Virus record (IMG/VR): IMGVR_UViG_3300045010_000308
Span: 1 to 64,000 of that record
Reading direction: 5' to 3' (one strand)
Length of the DNA: 64,000 nt
DNA from: a virus
The notes beneath the pieces are model-generated. The model saw only the letters and a program-made list of their open reading frames with translations. It had not been told where the DNA came from and did not search any database. The translations under genes and the position numbers were made by a program. Shown here one piece after another: positions 32,543 through 40,401 of the stretch. The number at the start of each line of letters is the position of its first letter. Position 1 is the stretch's first letter.

Positions 32543-33175
32543 TCAGAACGGCGCCTTGGGGGGCGTGTTCGGGTCTGCTGCCGGTGCCGGTGCCGGTGCC
32601 GGTGCCGGTGCCGGTGCCGGTGCCGGTGCCGGTGCCGGTGCCGGTGCCGGTGCCGGTGCCGGTGCCGGTGCTGGTGCCGGTGCCGGTGCCGGTGCCGGTG
32701 CCGGTGCCGGTGCCGGTGCCGGTGCCGGTGCCGGTGCCGGTGCCGGTGCCGGTGATGCTGCCGCCATCGACGAGACCGAGTAGTAGCTCTTGATCTCGTT
32801 CTTCGTCTGGCCCTGCCAGGTTCGCGTGCCGACGGCCGCGCGGAAGGTGCGACCCTTGAGTGCGGCCTCGATCTGCGCGTTGGTCGGGTTTGATGTGAAG
32901 TACTCGCGGGGGAGCCCCAGCGCGGCCATCTTCTTGAAGAACATGCCGAGCGCGTTGGGGTTGTCCGTCGAGACGACCAGGTTGTCCCAGACGAGCCGCT
33001 TTGCGTGCGCACCGGTCTGGACCTGCGCCTTGATGGCGAACATGGTCTTTCCCGTCTGCGTCACCTTGGCCGTTGCTTCGACGACTTGGAAGTCGTAGTC
33101 GCCGGCTGGCAGCGGGTCGTACCCGCCAGTCTCGGCTGCGTCCTTGATCAGGTCGCCCCAGTTGAGTGTTGACAT
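32543..33175 (-). CDS. SSB-like recombination protein with Ala-Pro tail (210 aa)
   Basis: Residues 1 to about 135 ([51 protein letters not shown]) resemble DUF669/SSB-like phage proteins found with Sak-type recombinases. Then comes an Ala-Pro tract of about 58 residues encoded by a perfect hexamer repeat, and a short end [11 protein letters not shown] flexible tail ending in hydrophobic Phe recalls the SSB tip (IPF) that recruits partners. It starts 3 bases after the recombinase stop. Confidence 0.75.
   Translation of the reverse strand: MSTLNWGDLIKDAAETGGYDPLPAGDYDFQVVEATAKVTQTGKTMFAIKAQVQTGAHAKRLVWDNLVVSTDNPNALGMFFKKMAALGLPREYFTSNPTNAQIEAALKGRTFRAAVGTRTWQGQTKNEIKSYYSVSSMAAASPAPAPAPAPAPAPAPAPAPAPAPAPAPAPAPAPAPAPAPAPAPAPAPAPAPAPAPAPAADPNTPPKAPF
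32581..32754. repeat. Hexanucleotide tandem repeat, 29 units of CCGGTG
   Basis: Twenty-nine units in register, one variant (CTGGTG at 32671-32676). It codes for alternating Pro and Ala on the minus strand. Length may vary by slippage, always in frame. Confidence 0.92.
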
Positions 33176-33177
33176 TG

Positions 33178-33963
33178 CTATTTACTCGCTTTCTCTGTGT
33201 TGGTTGTCTTGCTTTGCTTTTGTTCTGGCCGTGGGCCGAACACTATCTCGAGCATGCGTTCGATCCCAAGATCTTGCTGCTCGACGATCTTACCTAGCCG
33301 TCCTTGGACGCGCTCGCCTGCCTCGTACTTGTTCGTCCGTTCGACGTACATGCGGCGCGCCTTGTAGTTCGGCTGGGTGGGGTCTGGGTGCGGGAACTCT
33401 TCGACGGTGATCGCGCCGAGGACGTCGTAGAAGTACGGCGCTTGGATCGCGAGCTGGCCTTGGAGGTACGGCCGAGCGCGCCCGTCTTGCCCGGTGCGAG
33501 ACATGGCGGTGAGCACGACTGCCTCGAGCGGCGCGGTCGGGTGCATCGTGAGGTCGCGCAGGTCACGCAAGAGCGCTCCCATGTGCCTCAAAAGCTCGCC
33601 CCACTGCTGCATCTGCATCTGGTTTGTCCCGGCGATGTTGTCCACGCACTTGACTTGCAGCTCAGAGACCGAGTCGATGATCAGTGACTTGAACTGGTGG
33701 CGTCCGAGCTGGAGCCACTGGTACGCCTTCATCATGGTGTCGTACTTCGTCACGTTGACGACGCAGGTGTCCCACGTCCCGTCGGCTACCGGCGGCTCTT
33801 CCCGCAGCGGGTCCCAATACTTGACCGTGATCGGGAGGAAGCGGTGGCCGCCCTCAACGTCGAGCATCAGCCGCGGGTACGGCGCTGTGACCGCGAACGT
33901 CGACTTGCCGACCTTTGATTCTCCGTACACCATAAGTGTCAGAGAGCGTTGTACTTGTGTCAT
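33178..33963 (-). CDS. Sak4-like RecA-fold recombinase (261 aa)
   Basis: Walker A is GESKVGKST (14-22) and Walker B is [10 protein letters not shown] near residue 95, in a RecA core without the extra domains of RecA. This is the AAA_24/Sak4 single-strand annealing recombinase type, which works with an SSB. The C-terminus is Lys-rich ([15 protein letters not shown]). Neighbours are an SSB-like protein and a RecB-like nuclease, as usual for Sak4 systems. Confidence 0.83.
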   Translation of the reverse strand: MTQVQRSLTLMVYGESKVGKSTFAVTAPYPRLMLDVEGGHRFLPITVKYWDPLREEPPVADGTWDTCVVNVTKYDTMMKAYQWLQLGRHQFKSLIIDSVSELQVKCVDNIAGTNQMQMQQWGELLRHMGALLRDLRDLTMHPTAPLEAVVLTAMSRTGQDGRARPYLQGQLAIQAPYFYDVLGAITVEEFPHPDPTQPNYKARRMYVERTNKYEAGERVQGRLGKIVEQQDLGIERMLEIVFGPRPEQKQSKTTNTEKASK

Positions 33964-33966
33964 GCG

Positions 33967-34893
33967 TTACTCGTTTCCTTTGTTGTCTGGTTTGTAATAA
34001 CTGTACGGGTCGTCGACCACGTACATTTCGCTGATTGCCTGTTCGGCGGCGCTTCCGTCGTCGAGTAGCGGGCATACGGCGAAAAACTGGCACTTCCACT
34101 TGCAGTCGCGGCTCGGCCGCGGGTACGCAAGCATCGTGTGATCGCCGCCGTCTTCGAGCCCCTTGCGGACTCGGAGGAGGTCGGTTATCGTGCCGTGGAT
34201 CCTGTTCCAGAACGAGCGCAGGCTAAAGATGTTGTGCCTGACTTCGATCTGCTCGTAGAAAGGAGGGCGCGCGTTCGCGGTGCGCTTGACCTTGCGCAGC
34301 ATCGTGAAGATGCCTCCGTCGCACCGCTCAATCTCGTCTTTCTTTTGCGCCTCGAGCAGCATGTAGGTCAGCACTTGCTCGTTCATGTGAGCCATGCTCG
34401 TGAAGTCGGCGAATGAGCCGCCGACGGTCTTGAAGTCTCTGAACATGCGCACTCCGTCTACCTTGCGCCGCACGCGCATGTCGAGCTTGCCTTGCAGCTC
34501 GACTTGCCCCTCGAGAAGCGGCGCGCTGACTACTTCCTCGCTCGAGATGAACTCAAGCTCGGCGTCGATGCCGTTCTCTTCGACCCACTGGAGGTATCCT
34601 TCGAGCATGATCCGACCAAGTTCGGCCTCAGACTGCAGGTCGGTCGTGTCACGGAAGCTTTCGACCAGAAGCTCTTTGTCACGTTCGACCAGCTCTGCGT
34701 GCGCGTCGAGCAGCGGGACGCCGCTCGCGTAGTACTGTTCGAAGGCCGCGTGGATGCGCGTGCCGAGCGCGAGCGGGCCAGTCATGACTTTTTCCCGGGG
34801 CTGCAGCCGGCGGAAGTACGCCAGCCACCAGCGGCGGCGACAGTCTTTGAATGTCTGGAGCTCGCTGTTCGAGACCTTGAGCACGTCCGTCAT
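33967..34893 (-). CDS. PD-(D/E)XK nuclease with iron-sulfur site, Cas4/RecB-like (308 aa)
   Basis: ATG at 34893 behind GGAAGG. LGTRIHAAFEQ with H48, GKLDMRV with D138 and FRDFKT with D153 and K155 are the nuclease motifs. C18 near the start and C264, C268, C274 near the end are spaced like the 4Fe-4S clamp of Cas4 and AddB. It would resect ends for the recombinase next door. A longer frame upstream is an accidental extension. Confidence 0.85.
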   Translation of the reverse strand: MTDVLKVSNSELQTFKDCRRRWWLAYFRRLQPREKVMTGPLALGTRIHAAFEQYYASGVPLLDAHAELVERDKELLVESFRDTTDLQSEAELGRIMLEGYLQWVEENGIDAELEFISSEEVVSAPLLEGQVELQGKLDMRVRRKVDGVRMFRDFKTVGGSFADFTSMAHMNEQVLTYMLLEAQKKDEIERCDGGIFTMLRKVKRTANARPPFYEQIEVRHNIFSLRSFWNRIHGTITDLLRVRKGLEDGGDHTMLAYPRPSRDCKWKCQFFAVCPLLDDGSAAEQAISEMYVVDDPYSYYKPDNKGNE

Positions 34894-36692
34894 AGTCTGC
34901 CTTCCTTGTCGTCTTTGAGCAGGTTGAGTAGTTGGTCTTTGTCGCGCACGATCTGCTCGAAGTTGTCGGCCTTCGTGTCGAGTACCTGGATCACGCGCTC
35001 TTCGACCGTGCCTTCGGTCACGTAGTCCGTGATGATGACGCTGTCGTGCACTTCCGAGCCGATCCGGTGCACGCGGTCGAGCGCCTGCTTGTGGTCGACC
35101 AACGACCACGGGCGCTGAAGCATGATCAGCCTGCGAGCAGCCGTCAGCGTCACGCCGACACCACCGGCCTGAGCGGTGAACAGTATCCACTTGGTCCTGC
35201 CTGCCTGGAAGTCGTCGATGGCCTCTTGCCGCTCGTCTTCGCTCTGCGCGCCAGTGATGCGGCCGTGCTCGATGCCGGCCTTCGTCATCGCCGCGCTGAG
35301 CAAGTCGATGAGCTGCCGCGACACGGCGCAGACAGCGACCGAGTCGCTGCCAAAGTCGCCGTTCTTCATGTCGTCCATGACAGCGTCGACCTTGCACGAC
35401 GGCTCGGCGAGCGTGGCGCGCATCTCGCCGGTGCTGGTGTCTGCGGCAATGTCCGCGTACGAGCTCGCCAACTGGAGCAGCCGCGTGACCTGCGTGAGCG
35501 GGCTTGTCGCCATCAACGCCGCGCCGCTCTCGAGCTCGGCGATCATGAGGTCGCGCATCTGCGCGTAGGCTTTCGCCTGCTTCGACGACATCTCGACGTC
35601 GCGGCGCTCGTTGATGATCGGCGGCAGCCAGTGCAGCACCTTCGCCTTGAGCATGCGGCGCATCCGCGGGTTGATCCCGGCGTGGAACTCTTGCTCCATC
35701 TGCGGCTTCACGCCTAAGACCATCATGCCGCCGAACGCGTTGAGCATCGTGTTGATCATGCGGTCGATCCAGCGCGTCTTGCTCGGCCACTCCTCCGGCG
35801 ACAGCCAGTGCAGGATCGGCCACAGGTCGACTACGTCGTTCGCGATCGGCGTGCCCGTCAGCGCAAACCGCACGTCTGCGTCGCCAGTCGCGGCCCACAG
35901 CGCGCGCGTCTGCTTCGACTTGGGGTCTTTGGACCGGTGTATCTCGTCCGCGACCACGGCCTTGAAGTCGATCCCGTTGAGCTCGCGCGGCGTGACCTCG
36001 CACTGCTTCTCTGTCACGCTCTCGTCGTGGCCTCCCATCGCGACACAGCGCTTGAGCGCGATCGACCCGTACGGCGCGAGGCGCGAGTGAGTGCGCAGAG
36101 ACTCCCAGTTGATGACGTACACGTCGGCGCCAGATTCGAACGACTTGCGGCGTTGCGTCGCCGTGCCGGAGATGACCTCGACGTTCACGCCTGGCCACCA
36201 GCGCGCGAACTCGCGCTTCCAGTTCTTCTTCACGGTGTTCGGGCAGACGACGAGCGCCGGAAACACCTCCTCGCCGGAGCCCTTGAGGGCCTTGAGCGCG
36301 CGAATCGCCTGAGCGGTCTTGCCGAGGCCAGGCTCGTCCGCGAGCAGAGCCCGTCGGGCGACGCGCAGAAACTCGACGCCGGCACGCTGGTGCGGAAACA
36401 GGTCGTCGTCGCCCTCGATCCCCTCGACGTCGCGAAGCGCGTTTGACGGGTCTACTCGCGACGCGCGCTCGCTGCTCGCCCAGGCGGTGAGCGCGTCGCC
36501 GACCACGAGCTCGTCGCGAAACGTCGACCGCAGCGCGAGGCACGCCGACCAGCTCAGCGGCACCTTCCAGACCTTCTCGGCCGTCGACCACGCCGCTCCG
36601 GGGATGCTCTTGCACAGCTCTTTGTAGCGCCAGTCCGCCTCGATGCGGATGTGCCTGGTGCTGCTGGAGTCGATGTCCACTCGTGCTGTCAA
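34890..36692 (-). CDS. SNF2-family helicase, SMARCAL1-like (600 aa)
   Basis: N-terminal 90 residues resemble the HARP-like region (YKELCKSIPGAAWSTAEKVW). Motif I is DEPGLGKT (119-126), motif II DEIH (249-252), motif III LTGTPIAND, and motif VI QALDRVHRIGSE. SMARCAL1-type enzymes anneal or remodel forked DNA, which suits recombination-driven replication. Its end overlaps the nuclease start by 4 bases. Confidence 0.88.
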   Translation of the reverse strand: MTARVDIDSSSTRHIRIEADWRYKELCKSIPGAAWSTAEKVWKVPLSWSACLALRSTFRDELVVGDALTAWASSERASRVDPSNALRDVEGIEGDDDLFPHQRAGVEFLRVARRALLADEPGLGKTAQAIRALKALKGSGEEVFPALVVCPNTVKKNWKREFARWWPGVNVEVISGTATQRRKSFESGADVYVINWESLRTHSRLAPYGSIALKRCVAMGGHDESVTEKQCEVTPRELNGIDFKAVVADEIHRSKDPKSKQTRALWAATGDADVRFALTGTPIANDVVDLWPILHWLSPEEWPSKTRWIDRMINTMLNAFGGMMVLGVKPQMEQEFHAGINPRMRRMLKAKVLHWLPPIINERRDVEMSSKQAKAYAQMRDLMIAELESGAALMATSPLTQVTRLLQLASSYADIAADTSTGEMRATLAEPSCKVDAVMDDMKNGDFGSDSVAVCAVSRQLIDLLSAAMTKAGIEHGRITGAQSEDERQEAIDDFQAGRTKWILFTAQAGGVGVTLTAARRLIMLQRPWSLVDHKQALDRVHRIGSEVHDSVIITDYVTEGTVEERVIQVLDTKADNFEQIVRDKDQLLNLLKDDKEGRL

Positions 36693-36719
36693 CTTAGTCT
36701 CTCGATCGTTTTGTCGGTT

Positions 36720-36728
36720 ACTGTACCA
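36720..36728 (-). promoter_or_regulatory. Promoter-like extended -10 upstream of the helicase
   Basis: Minus-strand TGGTACAGT, 27 bases upstream of the GTG/ATG region at 36692. It directly abuts the inverted repeat at 36729-36777, which could be an operator. Confidence 0.45.
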
Positions 36729-36777
36729 TGTACTAAGCGGATTTGGATGATCTCCAACAACATTTTTTCTTAGTACA
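36729..36777. promoter_or_regulatory. Inverted repeat, two 9-base arms 31 bases apart
   Basis: TGTACTAAG at 36729-36737 and CTTAGTACA at 36769-36777 are perfect complements in an A/T-richer gap. The wide spacer suits a protein-binding site better than a terminator. Confidence 0.45.
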
Positions 36778-36785
36778 CACAGCGC

Positions 36786-37247
36786 CTACTTGAGCAGCAC
36801 TCTCGGCACCCAGCCTGTCTTCGCGAGTCGCAGCAGGCCGTGGCGCATCGCGTCGAGCGCGTGTCCGCCGCCGCCGGTGTGCCAGAAGCCGAGCCGCTTG
36901 AGCGCGTCGTTCGTGAAGAGCTTTTTAGCGTCTGACGGCGACTGGAAGTGGATGCTCTCTGGGTCGAACCCGCCGGCGTGCACGACGTACTTCATGATCC
37001 CGATCTGCTCGAGGCTGAACGGAGCCTGCGAGTTCTTGATCGTCTGCGCGTTGATGATGAAGCGCTCGCACACGAGCTCGACGACTGAGCCGGCCGCCCT
37101 CGCCGCGCGAAGCTCGTCGCTGAGCGCCGCCGCGAACGGGTACGCCGCGAGTTCTTTCGAGGACACGAGCACCGGCGCCTCTCCAGAGTACGCGATGACA
37201 GCGAGGCCCGTCGTCTTGCCCGGGTCGACGGCGATGACTGTTTTCAT
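36786..37247 (-). CDS. RuvC-like Holliday junction nuclease (153 aa)
   Basis: ATG at 37247 after GGTGAGGCAG. Acidic residues fit the RNase H-like resolvase site: D8 in AVDPGKTTG, E61 in VCERF and D132 in HALDAMRH. Length is near that of RuvC. It would resolve branched DNA before packaging. Lies 5 bases after the polymerase gene. Confidence 0.83.
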   Translation of the reverse strand: MKTVIAVDPGKTTGLAVIAYSGEAPVLVSSKELAAYPFAAALSDELRAARAAGSVVELVCERFIINAQTIKNSQAPFSLEQIGIMKYVVHAGGFDPESIHFQSPSDAKKLFTNDALKRLGFWHTGGGGHALDAMRHGLLRLAKTGWVPRVLLK

Positions 37248-37252
37248 CTGCC

Positions 37253-39076
37253 TCACCGCTTGTACTTGTCTCCCCACGTCTCGAGTGGGCCGTCTATCCC
37301 GGCGGTCAGCGGCACGTTCCAGCCGTCGGTGGTCGTCATGCACTCTTTGACGGTGCGCATGATCTCTTGGACGTCGCCGCGCGGCGCGTTGAGCACGATC
37401 TCGTCGTGCACGGGGACGATGAGCAGCTCGGTGAGGTCGGCTTGGTCGAGCTTGACGAGGTTGGCCTTGAACACCTCTGCCGCGCCTCCCTGGATCAAGT
37501 AGTTGACCAGCGTGTACACGCGGTCTTCGTCGCACGGCAGGCGGCGGCCAGTCCACGTGTAGACGTAGCCTTGCCCCTCTTCGCGGACACGGCGCATCCC
37601 CGCGTCTTCGATCTTGCGCTGGAACTCGACCATTCCTGGGTACCGGCCGTCGAACGCGTCTGACACGACACGCATCTGCGGCTCGGCGACTCCGGCCGTC
37701 AGCGCCTGCTTCGCGACACCGGCGCCGTACAGCCGCCCGTAGACCGTGCCCTTGATGAGCGCGCGGCGCTTGTCTGACTTCTGCATCGTCGGGTCTTTGT
37801 AGATCTCACGGCCGATCTCGGTGAACGGATCTGAGCCGGTCGCGTCCGCGCGGCTGAACAGCGCGACGAGGTTGGGGTCGTTCGACATGCTGGCGAACAT
37901 GCGGAACTCGACCTGGTCGAGGTCCGACGTGACAATCACGTGGTCGTCGTCTTTGGGCAAGAACGCGCGGCGCACGACGTCGTCGCCTTTCGGCAGCGTC
38001 TGAAGCGCGGGATTCTGGATCGACATGCGGCTCGTGCGCGCACCGAGCGTCTTGACCGACGGGTGGACGAAGCCGTCGACGTTGTCGTTGATGAAGTTCG
38101 AGAAGTACGTGTTCGCGAGCTTGTCGGCCTTGCGTTGCTTGAGGACCGTGTCGGCGAGGTTCGACACCTCTTCAGCCCCGTTGATCTTGAGCAGCTGAAG
38201 CTGGTCTTTCGTGCACGACTTCTGCCCCGTCGGCGTGAACTCGGTGATCTCGGCGCCGAGGTCCTCGAACAACCGGACGAGCTGCTGGTTGCTGGTGATC
38301 GACACGCCGGCGTACCTAGCTTTCGCCCACTCTTTGACCGACGACGTGTACGCGGTCAGCTCGTCAAACTTCTTCTTCGAGTACTCTAGGTCGACGCGCG
38401 CTCCGTTGATCTCCATGCGTGTCACGATCTTGCGCGCCGCCATCTCGAGCTCGTACGCGCGGCTGTATTGCTTGCCTGGGCCGCATTTTTCGTAGAACAT
38501 CTCCCAGAGGCGCATCGTCAAGACCGTGTCGAGCGCGCCGTAGGACCAATACGGCGAGAAGCCGACCGGGACGGTGCCCCAAGTCCAGCCGTTCTTAGCC
38601 AGCTCGACGTCGAGCGTGTCTTGCAGCGCGACCGCGCGCCCGTCGACGTGCAGCGCCGCGAGGCGCTTGAGAGCGCCTGACCCGAGGGGGTCGATGATGT
38701 GCGCCATGATCATCGTGTCGTGCGCACGCCCCCACGGCAGGCTCCACCGCGACTGCACGTCGAACCAGCGAGCCTCGAACGCGATGTTGTGGCACACGAC
38801 CGGCCCGTCGAACTTGTCCATCGCCTCGTAGAACACGCCTGACCACTCCTGCCACGGGATCGCCCAGCCTCGCTGGGCGTCACCGACCTGCACGAGGCGC
38901 AACCGGCCGTGCCACGGCGACAGCGCGTGCTCTCTTGGAGCGCCTGGCAGCTCTCCGGTCTCTGTGTCGACCGCGATCGCGCCGTGCGGCCGGCGCTCGC
39001 TCAGCCACGCGATGAACTGCGACGCCTTCTCGGCCGAGTCGACGAGCGAAAGCTCTACGCCCGACAGGTCAGCCAT
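37253..39076 (-). CDS. DNA polymerase, family A (607 aa)
   Basis: A 3'-5' exonuclease domain fills residues 1 to about 200 (DTET at 37-40, HNIAFEARWFD, YGALDT with D183). The polymerase has motif A SDLDQVEFR with D385, motif B RRALIKGTVYGRLYG with Tyr446 at the position of E. coli Phe762, and motif C VPVHDEIV. No 5' nuclease domain. Tyr at that position is found in T7 polymerase and in many lytic phages. It replicates phage DNA and must accept any modified dNTP made by the neighbouring genes. Overlaps the deaminase by 8 bases. Confidence 0.93.
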   Translation of the reverse strand: MADLSGVELSLVDSAEKASQFIAWLSERRPHGAIAVDTETGELPGAPREHALSPWHGRLRLVQVGDAQRGWAIPWQEWSGVFYEAMDKFDGPVVCHNIAFEARWFDVQSRWSLPWGRAHDTMIMAHIIDPLGSGALKRLAALHVDGRAVALQDTLDVELAKNGWTWGTVPVGFSPYWSYGALDTVLTMRLWEMFYEKCGPGKQYSRAYELEMAARKIVTRMEINGARVDLEYSKKKFDELTAYTSSVKEWAKARYAGVSITSNQQLVRLFEDLGAEITEFTPTGQKSCTKDQLQLLKINGAEEVSNLADTVLKQRKADKLANTYFSNFINDNVDGFVHPSVKTLGARTSRMSIQNPALQTLPKGDDVVRRAFLPKDDDHVIVTSDLDQVEFRMFASMSNDPNLVALFSRADATGSDPFTEIGREIYKDPTMQKSDKRRALIKGTVYGRLYGAGVAKQALTAGVAEPQMRVVSDAFDGRYPGMVEFQRKIEDAGMRRVREEGQGYVYTWTGRRLPCDEDRVYTLVNYLIQGGAAEVFKANLVKLDQADLTELLIVPVHDEIVLNAPRGDVQEIMRTVKECMTTTDGWNVPLTAGIDGPLETWGDKYKR

Positions 39077-39554
39077 CGGAATCTCTCTCAGGCACGGCGC
39101 TGACTCGCATCCCGCACTTCTCGAGGTACGCGACCACCTCGTGCGGGTTGCGGTGCGTGTCTGACCCGCGGACGACCATGACGACGCGCGCTACTCCGGA
39201 GTTCGAGACCAGCTTCGCGCACTGCATGCACACCGCGCTCGTGACGTACAGCGTCCCGCCTTCGACCTGCGACCTGTCGACGTACAGCAGCGCGTTGGCC
39301 TCCGCGTGGATCGCCGGGCACGCGTCGTACACGTTGTCGAGCGGGGCCTCTCCCCTCGCTCGCGGGCACCACAGCCCGCACTCGCCGCCTTCAGGCCACG
39401 TCGCGGCCGGCCCGTTGTACCCAGTCGCGCAGATGCGCTGGTTGCGAGAGACGACGGCGGCTCCGACCCGCGCCCGTGAGCAGCGAGACCGCCGCGCCAC
39501 GGCGCGAGCCACCGCGAGCCACGTGTCGTCCCACGAGGGGCGGTCAGCTCGCAT
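39069..39554 (-). CDS. dCMP deaminase-like zinc enzyme (161 aa)
   Basis: ATG at 39554, overlapping the end of the ThyA-like gene. The zinc site is HAEANAL with the catalytic glutamate, and VCMQCAKL where most enzymes have PCxxC. The ATGYNGPAATWPEGGEC region fits dCMP deaminases. It would make dUMP from dCMP and so balance the dCMP pool used by the neighbouring ThyA-family enzyme, as T4 Cd does. The missing Pro before the first Cys is unusual but tolerated. Confidence 0.85.
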   Translation of the reverse strand: MRADRPSWDDTWLAVARAVARRSRCSRARVGAAVVSRNQRICATGYNGPAATWPEGGECGLWCPRARGEAPLDNVYDACPAIHAEANALLYVDRSQVEGGTLYVTSAVCMQCAKLVSNSGVARVVMVVRGSDTHRNPHEVVAYLEKCGMRVSAVPERDSDG

Positions 39555-40401
39555 TTGCCGCGTTTTTTGCGATCGCGCTGCGCATGGCCGACGCGTACCA
39601 CTTGTCTTCGGCCGGAAGCGCGTCGAACACGGCGGCGTCGTGCGCGGCGTCGAGGCACCGGACGGCCCGCGCTCGGACCGCGCTCCATGACGAGCCGACG
39701 AGGACCGGGACTGGCTTAGCGGGCTCTTTCGTGTAGGCCAGATTTTCCGCGGCGGCGAAGTCCGCCTCGTAGACATGCAACGAACCGACGTGGTGGCCGT
39801 AGGTCCCCGGCTCGACTCCGAGGATAGACGCGACCGCGATCTGCACGCGTGTGAACTGGAAGAAGTCATACGCGGCTCCGAGCCAGACGTCGTTCGAGCG
39901 CATGTACACGCTCATGTTGAGCCTGTTCTTGCGGACGCGGAACTGGTGCAGGATCGTGCACGGGTAGTCGCGCTTCTTCTCGAGCATGTCTCGCTCTGGG
40001 TCCCAGATCGTGACTACCGCCTGCCGCGACTCCGGGTCTTTCTTGAGGCGGTCGATCATGACCGAGTATTGGCCGTCTGTGCGTGTCCCGTACGACCCGT
40101 GGAACTGCCCGTCGTCTTCGGTGTAGTTCGCGAACTGAGGCCCGATGGCGATGACGGTCTCTGGGCGCGACACGCCGCCGAGCAGCTGGCACGCCTCGAC
40201 TGCGCCGATGCCTGCGACGACGTTGCGGCCGACGCCGACAGGCAGCGTGTTGTACACGTCGTCGATGTAGATGACGGCGTCTTCTATCTCGCGGGTCTGC
40301 ATGCCGCGTGGCGCCGCCTTCTCACCATGCACGAGGACGTGCCTCACGAGGTCGACGTAGCCGTTGACTCCGTCTTGGATCGAGACTACCTTAGTATCCA
40401 C
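39544..40401 (-). CDS. ThyA-family enzyme, predicted dCMP hydroxymethylase (285 aa)
   Basis: Catalytic C148 lies in DYPCTILHQF, phosphate-binding R168-S169 in MRSND and H209/Y211 in SLHVYEAD. At the place where thymidylate synthase has GLPFN, with Asn contacting uracil, this protein has GAAYD with D179. T4 gp42 dCMP hydroxymethylase has Asp at this place, and changing Asn to Asp in thymidylate synthase shifts preference to dCMP, so dCMP is the likely substrate. The product could be 5-hydroxymethyl-dCMP or 5-methyl-dCMP. The His that normally follows the catalytic Cys is Thr. Neighbours are dCMP deaminase and a dNMP kinase with overlapping ends. Confidence 0.8.
   Translation of the reverse strand: MDTKVVSIQDGVNGYVDLVRHVLVHGEKAAPRGMQTREIEDAVIYIDDVYNTLPVGVGRNVVAGIGAVEACQLLGGVSRPETVIAIGPQFANYTEDDGQFHGSYGTRTDGQYSVMIDRLKKDPESRQAVVTIWDPERDMLEKKRDYPCTILHQFRVRKNRLNMSVYMRSNDVWLGAAYDFFQFTRVQIAVASILGVEPGTYGHHVGSLHVYEADFAAAENLAYTKEPAKPVPVLVGSSWSAVRARAVRCLDAAHDAAVFDALPAEDKWYASAMRSAIAKNAANAS

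Noticed and set aside
32497-32793. Plus-strand frames with repeated Val-Pro or Cys-Arg over the CCGGTG array
   Set aside because: Only the minus-strand Ala-Pro frame continues into a recognisable protein domain.
33967-36615. 882-codon frame covering nuclease and helicase
   Set aside because: The first two thirds are a shadow of the SNF2 gene; the nuclease starts at ATG 34893 with its own ribosome site.
39555-39869. N-terminal extension of the dCMP deaminase frame
   Set aside because: Ser/Arg-rich shadow of the ThyA-like gene; a coupled ATG at 39554 gives a normal-length enzyme.
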